Shown here: piece by piece, positions 34,395 to 47,746 of the stretch
How the letters are laid out: each line of letters opens with the position of its first letter
How positions within the stretch are numbered: the stretch's first letter is position 1
From: Rehmannia glutinosa
Taxonomy: Eukaryota; Streptophyta; Magnoliopsida; Lamiales; Orobanchaceae
Assembly (NCBI GenBank): GCA_016081115.2
Contig: CM071936.1
Span: 84,497,943 to 84,561,942 of the forward strand
Length of the DNA: 64,000 nt
Direction of reading: 5' to 3'
Notes under the pieces: model-generated
What the model saw: only the letters and a program-made list of their open reading frames with translations
Databases searched by the model: none
What the model was told of the DNA's origin: nothing
Position numbers and translations under genes: made by a program

Positions 34395-35281
34395 GGTTTT
34401 GATAAAGCAAAGTCACCCACTATGACCAAATGTTTAGTTGCTAAGTATCTAATTATGAATGAATTAAATTGTAAATTATTAATTCTACATTCTGTAGATG
34501 TTTGTAGTATTTTTATTTTTTTAAAATCGAGTTTCGGTGAGTAAGAAATCAATACATCGTCACACGAATGAGCATTATGTAGAGGGAGTAGAAATGCTTT
34601 AGCCTTGTCCCACATAGAATATAAAGCATTTATTAGAAGATGTTATTGATTAGATATACTATAACACAATCAGATGATAACAAGTGGGCCACATGCGCGC
34701 GCGTGCCCACCTGCCCGCCCGGCTTGGGCTTGGGCTTGAGCTGGCCCAGCCCTTTGGGCCCGGGTCTCGGTCCATATAGTTTTGTCAGATTCGTGGGACT
34801 GTTGGAGTCTGTAAGTTCTGCAGTAGTGGTTAGCTAAAGTGGGATATAACACCTGACTGTTACATCTGGTTTAATGCCCACTAACTTTTCTGTTATTCCC
34901 TGCAGGTGTTGGAGGTATTGCCTATTTAAAGGCTTAGCTAGACTTTGCAGTTTTTACACAAAACATTCAAAATTCTTACTTCAAAAGTTATATTTTTCTG
35001 CATTTGAGTCCAGTAGCCAATTCTAACATCTTCCTGTTCGAAGGAGCTTTTGTATTAGTGGTGCTAGTACACAAAAAAACATAAGTTGTTTCATCTTTGA
35101 AAGCAATATATCAGACCGTGAGTACTAGCAGGGATGTAATTGCTTTGCGAACAGAGACATAGTCTCAACTTGGCTATCCACATTCTAAAGATAACAATAC
35201 TACAATTGTAATTGTTAGGTTCTGATTTGACATTGCCATTTTGAATGTATTCCCGATTACAATACCATTGTAAACAACAAT
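34395..35281 (+). repeat. copia element I, 5' LTR
   Basis: It is homologous to 39607-40580 and 44285-45275, sharing GTTTCGGTGAG, CACACGAATGAGCATTATGT, GCTTTAGCCTTGTCCCAC, TCTATTTAAAGGCTTAGCTAG and CCATTTTGAATGTATTCC. It is clearly more diverged from those two than they are from each other. TATTTAAAGG is a possible TATA element. Exact ends were not fixed because no obvious PBS follows. Confidence 0.75.
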
Positions 35282-35320
35282 TGCAAAGCAATTATCGTAC
35301 TTCACAAAGGCAAGCACTGG

Positions 35321-38300
35321 CAGAACCCCGATCATCCCTCATGCTCAAGCTGAAAAATCCAAAAAACTCATGGGTTTCAATATCAAGAGGTGGCAGCAAA
35401 AATGTTGTTTTACTTGAAGACCCTCAGCTTGGCGAAGTACTTGACTGAGGATGTTCCTATTGTAGCTGAAGATAATACTAATACTGAAAAACGCGCTGCG
35501 CTTGAAGCATGGAGCAAGGGTGATTTCTTGTGCAATAACTATGTCCTAAATAGACTTAGTGATGCACTATACAGTGTGTAATGTGCGGTGAGATCCTCCA
35601 AAGAGTTGTGGGAATCTTTGAGAAGAAGTACAAATTCGAGGATGCCGACAAAAAGAAATTTGTTGTCAGTAAGTTCTTAGATTTTGTGATGGTTGATTCC
35701 AAAATCATGATGGAACAAGTTCAGAAGTTCCAGTTGATCTTACATGAAATCTCTGAAAAAGAAAGGGCCTTGCCGGAGACATTTCATGTGTCCGCTTTGA
35801 TTGAGATGTTACCCCTAAGTTGGAGGGATTTTAAGAACTATCTCAAATATAAGTGAAAGGGGATGGGACTAGAGAATCTCATTGTCAAACTAAGAATTAA
35901 GAAAGACAATAAGAGGATTGACTTTAAGTCCAGACTTGTCCCTATGGAATGAAAAGCCAACTTGATGGAAAAGGGTTCATCAAGTAATTTGAAGAAAAGG
36001 CCTAACGATAAAGGCTAGAAACTGGCAGCTGGAAAGTTTCACAGAATTTGCTACGACTGTAGCAAGCCAACTATATGGCAAAGGACTGATGTCAGCTAAA
36101 GAACAAGATAACCAAATAGTAGTCCAATGCCAATATGGTTGAACAAAGGGAATTGACCGATGTTAACATATCGACGGTGGTATTTGAATCCAATCTGGTG
36201 GATAATCCGAAAGAGTGGTTTGTGGATAAAAGTGCCACTTGCCATGTCTGTTCTGACAGGGATGCATTCTCCTTGTACACATGTTGACCGAAAAAAAGTT
36301 CTCCATGGGGAATCACGCCTATTCTGATGTTGCTGGCGTAGGTACGGTGGTGATGAAGCTTACTTCAAGCAAGGAGTTGTAGTTAAAGGATGTGTTTCAT
36401 GTCCCAGACATCCAAAAGAATCTGGTTTCGGGTCCATTGTTAATCAACCATTGGTTTAGGCTAGTTTTTGAGTCCGAAAATTTTGTACTTAGAAAATATG
36501 AACAGTTCCTTGGTAGGGGTTATCTAGACAAAGGACTGTTCAAAATGAATGTAATGATTATACGCTGTTTTGGCGAGAATATGAATAAGAATGAATCTTC
36601 TTTTGCTAGTGCTCTAATTTATGAAATATTAGATTAGAACATATAAATATTAATGCTATAAAAAGATTAGTAAATTCAAAATTAATTAATTAACCAGAAG
36701 TAACCTCACAAAGAAAATGTGAAGTTTGTGTTGAAGCTAAAATGACTAAATTACTGTTTATTCGGTTGAAAAGAGCACTTCACCTTTACAGTTGATACAC
36801 ACTTCATCTAAAAAAATTGCAAACTAAAGGTGGCAAAAAATATTTTATCACGTTCATTGATGATTGCACAAGGTTTTGCTACTTATACTTGTTAAGAAAC
36901 AAAGATGAAACTTTAAAAGCATTTAAAATTTATAAAAATGAAGTTGTAAATCAACTCGGCAGCCAGATTAAAATAATTTGGAGTGGTAGAGGAGGCGATA
37001 TGTTGCACCATTTGAAAAGTTATGTACCTAGTTGAGCATCATCAAAAAATGGCTCCATATTCACTACAGTCTAACGGTGTTGCTGAACGCTAAAACTGGA
37101 CACTAAAAGAAATGATGAATGCTATGTTGACAAGTTTTGGATTACCCCAAAATATGTGGGAGGAATATATATATATATAATAAAATATCACTTAAAGGGA
37201 AAGAGAAGACTCCTTACGAGTTGTGGAAATATTGTAAGCCTTTTTATAAATACCTTAAAGTGTGAGGGTGTTTGGCTAAGGTAGCAATACTTAAACCAAA
37301 ACAAGTTAAAATTGGACCAAAGATAGTCGATTGTGTATTCATGGGATATGCATACCAAAGTAGTGCATATCAGTTTATGATACATAAGTTAGAAAATCTG
37401 GAAATAACTGAAGGTACAATAATCGAATCAAGGAACGTTGTAGTCTTTGAGGATGTATGCCCTTATAGAGAAAAGGTAGAAGTGAGTACAGATAAAAAAA
37501 TCACGAAACTGCAAGTGGTTCAACACGAAGTAGTGAAGAATTAAGACGCACTAAGAGGTCTAAAATGACTGAGTCTTTTAGACTTAATTTCATAAAACAA
37601 ATTTAGATGATGAGCCGAACTCGATTAAAGAGTCTCTAAGTAGGCGAGATGATCAACTCTGGCAAGAAGCTATCAATAATGAAATTGAGTCCATTCTACA
37701 AAACTATACATGGGAGTTGGTTGATGTCCCAGCTGGTCATAAAGCTTTAAGATGTAAACTATCGATAAGTTTAAAGCCCGACTTGTTGCTAAAGGTTTTA
37801 AACAGAGAGAAGGGTTTGATTTCTTTGACATCCATTCTCCAATAACAGAGATTGCATTTATTCGGGTGATTCTCGCGATTGCTGCTTTGCACAATCTTGA
37901 GATTCATCAGATGGATGTTAATACAACATTTGAATGGAGAAATAGATGCAGAAATATACATGGAACAATCTGAAGGGTTTGTAGCACGAGGTCAAGAAAA
38001 GAAAATGTGCAAGTTAATAAGATCATTGTACGGACTGAACAAACTGCTAAACAATGGAATATTAAATTTGATAACACGGTATTATCAAATGTGTTTAATT
38101 TAATGAGTGTGATCAATGTGTATATGTCAAAGGGACATCAGAAGTATTTGTCATAGTTTGTCTCTATGTAGACGATCTATTAGTCATGGGCAGTAGTCAT
38201 GATTCTATCATGTATATAAAAAGGATGTTAAAAAATAAATTTGACATGAAGTATATGGGTACTGCTGATGTGATCTTAAGGATTAAAAACAAGATAAATC

Positions 38301-39110
38301 CTGATGGAATCGTCTTGTCACAATTCCACTATGTGTAGAAAATGTTCAACAAGTTCAATGTTTTTGACGTTTCACCGTCAAAGATGCCCATTGATTTAAG
38401 TGAAAATCTAGTTGCTAATAAAGTAGAACTAGTGGCTCAGATCGAATACCTTCATATAATAGGCAATCTGATATACATCACGAACTATACACGTCCAGAC
38501 TTAACATATCTTGTAAATAAGTTGAGTATATTCACGAGCAATCAGGCTACGAGCATTGGAAAGCGTTAATCAAGGTGTTAAAATACTTGAAATATACCCT
38601 TGATTATGGGTTATACTACTCGTGATATCAAGTTGTACTTGAAGGATATAGTGATGCTAGTTGAATTTTGGAATTGAAAGATGCTTATTCAACTAATGGA
38701 TACATATTCACCATTGGAGGTGGTATGGTATCAAGGAAGCCCATAAAGCAAACGTGTAGCTCGATCCACCATGAATCTGAGTTTATAGCTTTGGATAAAG
38801 TTGGTGAAGAAGCAGATTGGCTTTGAAAATGTTTGGAAGACATTCCATGTTGGATAAAACATGTGACTTATATAATGAATCATGTGATAGTCAAGCGGCT
38901 ATTGGAAGGACACAGAGGAATATGTATAAGGGGTAGTCTCAATATATTCGTTAGAGACATAATACTATAAAACACTTGATCTCCAACAGTGTGATGTCAA
39001 TTGACTACGTGAAGTCAAAAGACAATTTAGTAGATCCTTTTACAAAAAGGTTGAATAGAGATCAATTGAGTAAATTGCTAAAGGGAATGGGCTTAAAGTC
39101 CATAAAGTAA
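35321..39110 (+). pseudogene. copia element I gag-pol, heavily degraded
   Basis: Domains in order are: gag (35360-35860: IKRWQQKMLFYL, WSKGDFLCNNYVLNRLSDALY, KFLDFVMVDSK, SALIEMLPLSWRDFKNYL); a decayed CCHC knuckle (near 36040); and protease (FVDKSATCHVCSDRDAF near 36220; usual DSG replaced). GAG-pre-integrase and integrase follow (36780-37180, ITFIDDCTRFCYLYLL), then RT (37660-38340, IVCLYVDDLLVMGS) and RNase H (38340-39050, TRPDLTYLVNKLSIF). Dozens of stops and frameshifts break it. Several stops are shared with the duplicated copy, so it was already dead before duplication. Confidence 0.87.
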
Positions 39111-39606
39111 AAAAATCATCATAGTGGTAACCCAACCATAATGACTAGAGATCCCAAGAACTTTATTCAATGGGAAAACTAAGATATGAATGTTATGTTG
39201 TAACAATTGGAAACAATGTTTCAACCCATCCGTAGAAAGCAAAGACAAGTGTTGAAACACCTGCAAAGTTATGGTGAAGCTAAGTCATTTTCCTTTTAAT
39301 GATTTCTACACCTCGTTGAGGTTGAGTATCGCAAGATACTCGGATAGGAGATCACCTATATAAGTAAGAAGTTTGAGCCTCTTCAAAGTAACACTTATGA
39401 ATCCAAAGAGGTGTCTATGGAGGAAGGGACACAAAATGCGAGAACAGAAGGTATTGAGACCTTATTGTGTTAATATTGTTGACTCGGTATACACCACGGA
39501 GGAATAGTTCAAGGCAATGCATCCACTAAGCCATCAGTATGCCCGATGGTATTGACTACGGAAGGTTCAAAGCCACAACCTACCTTTTCGGATGCAATAT
39601 TTGTCT

Positions 39607-40580
39607 TTTGGTTCTAATAAAGCAAGTGTCGACCTGACTTTGAAAATAATTATGATAGCTAAGTATTTAATTTTGTAGGAATTAAGTTACAAGTTATTAA
39701 TCTACGTTCTGAGTAGATGTTAGTAGTATTTTTATTTCTCAAAACCAAGTTTCGGTGAGTGAGAAATTAATACACAAAATTGTCCACACGAATGAGCATT
39801 ATGTAAAGGGAGTTGAAAGGCTTTAGCCTTGTCCCGCGGAATATAAAGAATAGTTTATCCAAGTAAAAATACTAGAAGGTGTTATTGGTTGGATGTACAA
39901 TAACACAAGTGGATAATCACAAGTGGGCCACACGCGCGAGCGCGCGCTTAACCTGGCCTGACCTCAGTTAGAGCTTGGGCTTGGGCCCTTTGAGATCGGG
40001 TATAAACTATTGGACTATTGGAGCCCAATGAATCTAATCATTGAGGGTGTCATAATTCGTGTAACTGTTGGAGTCTGTAACTCCTGCAGTAGTGGTCAGC
40101 TGAAGTGGGATGTAACTTTTGGAGTCTGGTTTAAGCCCACCAACTTGTTTTTTTATCCCCCTGTTGGTGTTGGATATATTGTCTATTTAAAGGCTTAGCT
40201 AGATTTTGCAGTTTTTACACAAAACATTATTCATTCTTACTTCAAATGTTATACACTTTTTTTGCATTTCTGCATTTAAGTCCAACATCCAATTCTAACA
40301 CCTTCCTATTCGAATGAGGTTTTGTGTTAGTTGTGCTACTACATATACACAAACGACGTAAGCCGTTTCATCTTTGGATACAATACATCAGACCATGAGT
40401 ACTAGTCGAGACGTAATTGCTTTACAGACATAGACATAGTCTCGACTCGGCTATTCAAATTCTAAATACTACAGTACTAAAGTTGTGTTAGTTAGGTTTT
40501 GATTTTTTGCAATTTTCTGTTTCAATTTTTACTTTGTCATTTTGAAGGTATTCCGATTACATTACCATTGTAAAAAACAG
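39607..40580 (+). repeat. copia element I, 3' LTR (duplication unit 1)
   Basis: This pairs with 34395-35281. It carries an alternating CG stretch ACGCGCGAGCGCGCGC near 39931-39946. It is duplicated at 44285-45275 with few changes, one being extra sequence (GGACCTTGGGCCGG) in the later copy. Confidence 0.8.
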
Positions 40581-40763
40581 AGACTACACAAACTCTTTCT
40601 CAACCCAATTTCCAAATTACAAAATTAAACCAAATCATCAAGCTCTAAACCGGATTCCACCAGATTCATCTTAGATCATCAAACCAAGCAGCAACTTGCA
40701 TTTCATTCATCTCCCGAATCTGTGGTTTAAACCAATACCATAAGTTACTTTCAATTTTAATAA

Positions 40764-40913
40764 GAGGTAAATTTTATTTGCCTCTCAAACTATGCGTGTT
40801 TTTCTACTTTGTCTACTTAAGTTTGAATTGTTCTTATTTACCCCCCTGAACTTTGCAAATTATTGTAGTTAGCCTTTAATTTTCAAATCTACCCCTTACT
40901 GTTAGTGGATTGT
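40764..40913. mobile_element. truncated left part of the long-TIR MITE (duplication unit 1)
   Basis: The sequence starting AAGAGGTAAATTTTATTTGCC matches the left 150 bp of the complete MITE at 45461-45908 and then stops abruptly at the duplication junction (40913/40915). It is part of a segmental duplication and not an independent insertion. Confidence 0.88.
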
Positions 40914-40914
40914 A

Positions 40915-43788
40915 TGACAGGGATGCATTCTCCTTGTACACGTGTTGGCCGAAAAAAAGTTCCACATGGGGAATCAGGCCTATTCTGATGTTGCTGGCGT
41001 AGGTACGGTGGTGATGAAGCTTACTTCAGGCAAGGAGTTGTAGTTGAAGGATGTGTTGCATGTCCCAGACATCCGAAAGAATCTGGTTTCGTGTTCATTG
41101 TTAATCAACCATTGGTTTAGGCTAGTTTTTTAGTCCGAAAATTTTGTACTTAGAAAATATGAACAGTTCCTTGGTAGGGGTTATCTAGACAAATGACTGT
41201 TCAAAATGAATGTAATGATTATACGCTGTTTTGGCGAGAATATGAATAAGAATGAATCTTCTTCTGTTTATGTTGCTAGTGCTCTAATTTATGAAATATT
41301 AGATTAGAACATGTAAATCTTAATGCTATAAAAAGATTAGTAAATTCAAAATTAATTAATTTACCAGAAGTAAACTCACAAAGAAAATGTGAAGTTTGTG
41401 TTGAAGCTAAAATGACTAAATTACTGTTTATTCGGTTGAAAAGAGCACTTCACCTTTACAGTTGATACACACTTCATCTAAAAAAATTGCAAACTAAAGG
41501 TGGCAAAAACTATTTTATCACGTTCATTGATGATTGCACAAGGTTTTGCTACTTATACTTGTTAAGAAACAAAGATGAAACTTTAAAAGCATTTAAAAAT
41601 TATAAAAATGAAGTTGTAAATCAACTCGGCAACCAGATTAAAATAATTTGGAGTGGTTGAGGAGGCGATATGTTACACCATTTGAAAAGTTATGTACCCA
41701 GTTGAGCATCATCAAAAAATGGCTCCATATTCACTACAGTCTAACGGTGTTGCTGAACGCTAAAACTGGACACTAAAAGAAATGATGAATGCTTTGTTGA
41801 CAAGTTTTGGATTACCCCAAAATATGTGGGAGGAATATGTTTTAATAGCCAACCATATATATAATAAAATATCACTTAAAGGGAAAGAGAAGACTCCTTA
41901 CGAGTTGTTGAAATATTGTAAGCATTTTTATAAATACCTTAAAGTGTGAGGGTGTTTGGCTAAGGTAGCAATACTTAAACCAAAGCAAGTTAAAATTGGA
42001 CCAAAGATAGTCGATTGTGTATTCATGGGATATGCATACCAAAGTAGTGCATATCAGTTTATGATACATAAGTTAGAAAATCTGGAAATAACTGAAGGTA
42101 CAATAATCGAATCAAGGAACGTTGTAGTCTTTGAGGATGTATGCCCTAATAGAGAAAAGGTAGAAGTGAGTACTGATAAAAAAATCACGAAACTGCAAGT
42201 GGTTCAACACGGAGTAGTGAAGAACTAAGACGCACTAAGAGGTCTAAAATGACTAAGTCTTTTAGACTTAATTTCATAAAACAAATTTAGAGGATGAGCC
42301 GAACTCGATTAAAGAGTCTCTAAGTAGGCGAGATGATCAACTCTGGCAAGAAGCTATCAATAATAAAATTGAGTCCATTCTACAAAACTATACATGGGAG
42401 TTGGTTGATGTCCCAGCTGGTCATAAAGCTTTAAGATGTAAACTATCGATAAGTTTAAAGCCCGACTTGTTGCTAAAGATTTTAAACAGAGAGAAGGGTT
42501 TGATTGCTTTGACATCCATTCTCCAATAACAAAAATTGCATTTATTCGGGTGATTCTCGTGATTGCTGCTTTGCACAATCTTGAGATTCATCAGATGGAT
42601 GTTAATACAACATTTGAATGGAGAAATAGATGCAGAAATATACATGGAACAATCTGAAGGGTTTGTTGCACGAGGTCAAGAAAAGAAGATGTGCAAGTTA
42701 ATAAGATCATTGTACGGACTGAACAAACTCCTAAACAATGGAATATTAAATTTGATAACACGGTATTATCAAATGTGTTTAATTTAATGAGTGTGATCAA
42801 TGTGTATATGTCAAAGGGACATTAGAAGTATTTGTCATAGTTTGTCTCTATGTAGACGATCTATTAGTCATGGGCAGTAGTCATGATTCTATCATGTATA
42901 TAAAAAGGATGTTAAAAAATAAATTTGACATGAAGGATATGGGTACTGCTGATGTGATCTTAAGGATTAAAAACAACATAACTCCTGATGGAATCGTCTT
43001 GTCACAATTCCACTATGTGTAGAAAATGTTCAACAAGTTCAATGCTTTTGACGTTTCACCGTCAAAGATGCCCATTGATTTAAGTGAAAATCTAGTTGCT
43101 AATAAAGCAGAACTAGTGGCTCAGATCGAACACCTTCATATAATAGGCAATCTGATATACATCATGAACTATACACGTCCAGACTTAACATATCTTGTAA
43201 ATAAGTTGAGTATATTCACGAGCAATCAGGCTACGAGCATCGGAAAGCGTTAATCAAGGTGTTAAAATACTTGAAATATACCCTTGATTATGGGTTATAC
43301 TACTCGTGATATCAAGTTGTACTTGAAGGATATAGTGATGCTAGTTGAATTTTGGAATTGAAAGATGCTTATTCAACTAATGGATACATATTCACCATTG
43401 GAGGTGGTATGGTATCAAGGAAGTCCATGAAGCAAACGTATAACTCGATCCACCATGAATCTGAGTTTATAGCTTTGGATAAAGTTGGTGAAGAAGCAGA
43501 TTGGCTTTGAAAATGTTTGGAAGACATTCCATGTTGGAACATGTGACTTCTATAATGAATCATGTGATAGTCAAGCGGCTATTGGAAGGACACAGAGCAA
43601 TATGTATAACGTAAGTCTCAATATATTCGTTAGAGACATAATACTATAAACAATTGATCTCAAACAGTGTGATGTCAATTGACTACGTGAAGTCAAAAGA
43701 CAATTTAGTAGATCCTTTTACAAAAAGGTTAAATAGAGATCAATTGAGTAAATTGCTAAAGGGAATGGGTTTAAAGTCCATAAAGTAA
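40915..43788 (+). pseudogene. copia pol, duplicated copy (protease to RNase H)
   Basis: This is a second copy of the degraded pol of element I, starting inside the protease region and lacking gag. Integrase (41500-41870), RT (42340-43020, YVDDLLVMG) and RNase H (43026-43720) can be followed. Stops such as the one before ASSKNG and the one before MFNKF are shared with unit 1. Differences include an unshared segment (TTTTAATAGCCAACC, about 41839-41853) where unit 1 has only TA repeats, so unit 1 probably lost it. Confidence 0.87.
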
Positions 43789-44284
43789 AAAAATCATCAT
43801 AGTGGTAACCCAACCATAATGACTAGAGATCCCAAGAACTTTATTCAATGGGAAAACTAAGATATGAATGTTATATTGTAACAATTGGAAACAATGTTTC
43901 AACCCATCCGTAGAAAGCAAAGACAAGTGTTGAAACACCTGCAAAGTTATGGTGAAGCTAAGTCATTTGCCTTTTAATGATTTCTACACCTCGTTGAGGT
44001 TGAGTATCGCAAGATACTCGGATAGGAGATCACCTATATAAGTAAGAAGTTTGAGCCTCTTCAAAGTAACACTTATGAATCCAAAGAGGTGTCTATGGAG
44101 GAAGGGACACAAAACGCGAGAACAGAAGGTATTGAGACCTTATTGTGTTAATATTGTTTACTCGGTATACACCACGGAGGAATAGTTCAAGGCATTGCAT
44201 CCACTAAGCCGTCAGTATGCCCGATGGTATTGACTACGGAAGGTTCAAAGCCACAAGCTACCTTTTCGGATGCAATATTTGTCT

Positions 44285-45275
44285 TTTGGTTCTAATAAAG
44301 CAAGTGTCGACCTGACTTTGAAAATAATTCTGATAGCTAAGTATTTAATTTTGTAGGAATTAAGTTACAAGTTATTAATCTACGTTCTGAGTAGATGTTA
44401 GTAGTAGTTTTATTTCTCAAAACCAAGTTTCGGTGAGTGAGAAATTAATACACAAAATTGTCCACACGAATGAGCATTATGTAAAGGGAGTTGAAAGGCT
44501 TTAGCCTTGTCCCACAGAATATAAAGCATAGTTTATCCAATTAAAAATACTAGAAGGTGTTATTGGTTGGATATACAATAACACAAGTGGATAATCACAA
44601 GTGGGCCACACGCGCGAGCGCGCGCTTAGCCTGGCCTGACCTCAGTTAGAGCTTGGGCTTGGGCCTGGACCTTGGGCCGGCAGGCCCTTTGAGATCGGGT
44701 ATAAACTATTAGACTATTGGAGCCCAATGAATCTAGACATTGAGGGTGTCATAATTCGTGTAACTGTTGGAGTCTGTAACTCCTGCAGTAGTGGTCAGCT
44801 GAAGTGGGATGTAAATTTTGGAGTCTGGTTTAAGCCCACCAACTTGTTTTTTTATCCCCTGCAGGTGTTAGATATATTGTCTATTTAAAGGCTTAGCTAG
44901 ATTTTGCAGTTTTTACACAAAACATTATTCATTCTTACTTCAAATGTTATACACTTTTTTTGCATTTCTGCATTTAAGTCCAACATCCAATTCTAACACC
45001 TTCCTATTCGAATGAGGTTTTGTGTTAGTTGTGCTACTACATATACACAAACGACGTAAGCCGTTTCATCTTTGGATGCAATACGTCAGACCATGAGTAC
45101 TAGTCGAGACGTAATTGCTTTACAGACAGAGACATAGTCTCGACTCGGCTATTCAAATTCTAAATACTACAATACTAAAGTTGTGTTAGTTAGGTTTTGA
45201 TTTTTTGCAGTTTTCTGTTTCAATTTTTACTTTGTCATTTTGAAGGTATTCCGATTACATTACCATTGTAAAAAA
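44285..45275 (+). repeat. copia element I, LTR (duplication unit 2)
   Basis: This is a near copy of 39607-40580. It contains the same CG-alternating tract near 44612-44627 and the TCTATTTAAAGG motif near 44879. Confidence 0.8.
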
Positions 45276-45460
45276 CAGAGACTACACAAACTCTTTCTCA
45301 AGCCAAATTCCAAATTACAAAATTAAACCAAATCATCAAGCTCTAAACCGGATTCCACCAGATTCATCTCAGATCATCAAACCAAGTAGCAACTTGCATT
45401 TCATTCATCTCCGGAATCTGTGCTTTAAACCAATACCATAGGTTACTTTCAATTTTAATA

Positions 45461-45908
45461 AGAGGTAAATTTTATTTGCCTCTCAAACTATGGGTGTTTT
45501 TCTACTTTGTCTACTTAAGTTTGAATTGTTCTTCTTTACCCCCTGAACTTTTCAAATTATTGTAGTTAGCCTTTAATTTTCAAATCTATCCCTTACTGTT
45601 AGTGGATTGTCTGTAGCTAATACATCTTGGTCAACTATTTAAATTACTTTTATCTCAAAATCTCCTCATCTTTTGTCAATCTACAAATAGTATTAAATAA
45701 TAATACATTTCACCAACAAACCTAGGCTATGATACCATTTTTAGTGATCATAAAATAAAATAATCATAAAAGTTAAGGTGTAAATTTGGAAATTATAGGC
45801 TAAGTACAACAACATGTAATATGCAGGTGGTAAAGTAGAATAATTTAAAGAGAAATGGGGAAAATAGAAAAACACGCATAGTATGGATAAAAAATTAAAA
45901 TTACCTCT
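45461..45908. mobile_element. long-TIR MITE, complete copy
   Basis: The ends are AGAGGTAA and TTACCTCT, flanked by TTTAATA at 45454-45460 and 45909-45915 (7 bp, or 8 with one mismatch). Terminal inverted repeats extend about 130 bp, with GTGTTTTTCTACTTTG against CAAAGTAGAA-type phrases inside. TSD length suggests a hAT-type relative. There is no coding capacity. Its left arm was copied in the tandem duplication, so it was present beforehand. Confidence 0.87.
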
Positions 45909-45915
45909 TTTAATA

Positions 45916-46226
45916 ATGATCCTGTCTATATAATAACGTCATTTCTGCCGATCTAAATATTCCAAATGATACACATCCAAACCGCTTTCCGAAATCTGAT
46001 CAGCTTTCTTTTGTCATTAATCAATCTCAAATGAGCCACCAGATAAACCAAGGAGTTTGTATGCCCCATGTAAGAAAACCCCATCCATTTATACAAACTG
46101 GTCCAAATTTGGTATGAACCACGGAGTTTGTTGCACTTGCATGTGTAATTGAGTCTAATTGGTTTGGTTTTATACTTTGGATGAGATACAACGATTTCTT
46201 TTGTAATTTCGTATGGAGCTAAATTG
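45916..46226. other. intergenic DNA
   Basis: Nothing recognisable was found. It is of moderately mixed composition. Confidence 0.5.
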
Positions 46227-47530
46227 GATGCGCGAGAGATGTTGCAAGTATTAAGGAGAAAATACTAATATATTAAGGAATCAAGTCAAGGACAATACAT
46301 GGACTAAAAATAGGACAACAAGATGGGAAATCAGAAAAGGGTATCCCACATGACCGGATCGTATGGGATCACATGGACCAAGACAGAGACTCAAGAGGAG
46401 TAAAGAAACAAGACCACACCGTTTGCCCATGTCGTTATATATGGCAAGCCTGTGTAGATTAATATGACCATTTGGTTTGACACGGTTCGGCCGTGTGGGA
46501 TGATTTTTCTGCACATTTTATTGCACCTTAGGTCCTAACTAAGTTGGGCCGACCCAAGAGGCTATAAAAATACTCTAAAAAGCCATAGGAAATAAGAATC
46601 GGTGGGAGAAGCAGTTCTTAACAGATTTTCATCCCTTAGAGAGCAACACAACGGGATTACCAAAGAAGAAACCAAGGTTCCAGATTATGAAGACGATTCA
46701 TACAAATAAAGGAATTTATCATAATAGTCTAGAATTTCTATCTTTTTCTTTCTTTTTTTCATGTTAAACATGTTGTTTATGAATTTGTCTATGGCTTCGC
46801 AAACAAACATGTGTCTAGCTAATTGATTTTTTATTATGGGACATGATTTACACTGCTGGATCTACTTTATATTCGATTGGTTTTATTTTGTATTAGCTTT
46901 TTTGCCTATCTATTTGTGGTTTATTGCGCTTAATTTTTGCGGATTACCTTATCAATAATTCACATATGTTTAATATGTTGGTTTATAATTCGAGAGATGA
47001 GTTCCTACAACTGATTAAAGAACTCACAACATAAATAATTGTATAGTCGAGAAGCTGATGATGTTTATAGGGTTTTGATACTTAATTCAATATGCTTTTG
47101 GTAGACGATATTAATTGTTGTGTAGAAATGCTAGCAATTCATTATTGATCTACATTTTATTTATTTCGAGAGAGAGAATGGACTAAGATAGTAATCAAGT
47201 CCATAAATAAGGTATAATTGACTTGCGAAATACAAATTATATATAATTGAAAGATGCATGTCGAATTCATAGTCCTAATATCGCTTTTATTCCTTGATTA
47301 ATTCTATACGTGTGAGCTTGTAATTTTCTTGTTAGCTTTCTTCTTTGTTTTATTTGTTTAGATTATTAGATATTCAAGTCACTTATTATTCGACCCATAT
47401 TTCAATTAAATTGAAGCTACTAAGATTGACGTACTCTGTTTTAATCAATCCATGTGTAATACGATTTTGTTTGCCACTATCTATTAATCACGCCATACAC
47501 TTGTGGTTTGACTTAATAAAATTGAGCAAA
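46227..47530 (+). repeat. Athila/Tat-like LTR fragment, 5'-truncated
   Basis: The layout parallels the LTR at 4628-6136. There are ACCGGATCGTATGGGATCAC and ACACGGTTCGGCCGTGTGG-type inverted motifs (46354-46500), GGCTATAAAAATACTC as TATA region (46560), then AT-rich DNA. Near the end (47455-47480) AATACGATTTTGTTTGCCAC matches the AATACGACTTTGCTCACC phrase of the first LTR. The usual TGATA start is missing and no coding region adjoins, so this is a solo or truncated LTR. Confidence 0.6.
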
Positions 47531-47746
47531 TAATTACATTTGTCAATTATCCACAACAATAGAATGCGTGGTGGAACACATGAAGTGGAATAGGGAATCT
47601 CACCATTGGTCTTACAAATTTATGTTGACAAGCTGAAACTAAAATTGCAGATGATTGGACCACGTGTATCTTGAGTCATTGTAGAACCCCGGGATTGTAA
47701 TAACCCCCCGAAAGATATAATAGAATATCTATGCATCTATGGTTGG

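Larger units (their letters stand above)
36254..45610. repeat. tandem segmental duplication, about 4.7-kb unit, two copies
   Basis: Unit 1 is 36254-40913 and unit 2 is 40915-45610. Each contains copia pol from the protease onward, the 3' LTR, 180 bp of flank and the left MITE arm, in the same order and orientation. At the junction the MITE sequence (GTTAGTGGATTGT) runs straight into copia sequence (TGACAGGGATGCATTC), with a single extra A and almost no shared bases. This argues against recombination between LTRs. Several indels and scattered substitutions separate the units. Confidence 0.93.

Noticed and set aside
34395..39110. Functional copia polyprotein assembled from the open pieces
   Set aside because: Too many stops and frame changes, several shared with the duplicated copy.
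40915..45275. A second independent copia insertion
   Set aside because: It starts mid-protease and carries the same downstream flank and MITE arm as the first unit, so it is a tandem duplication.
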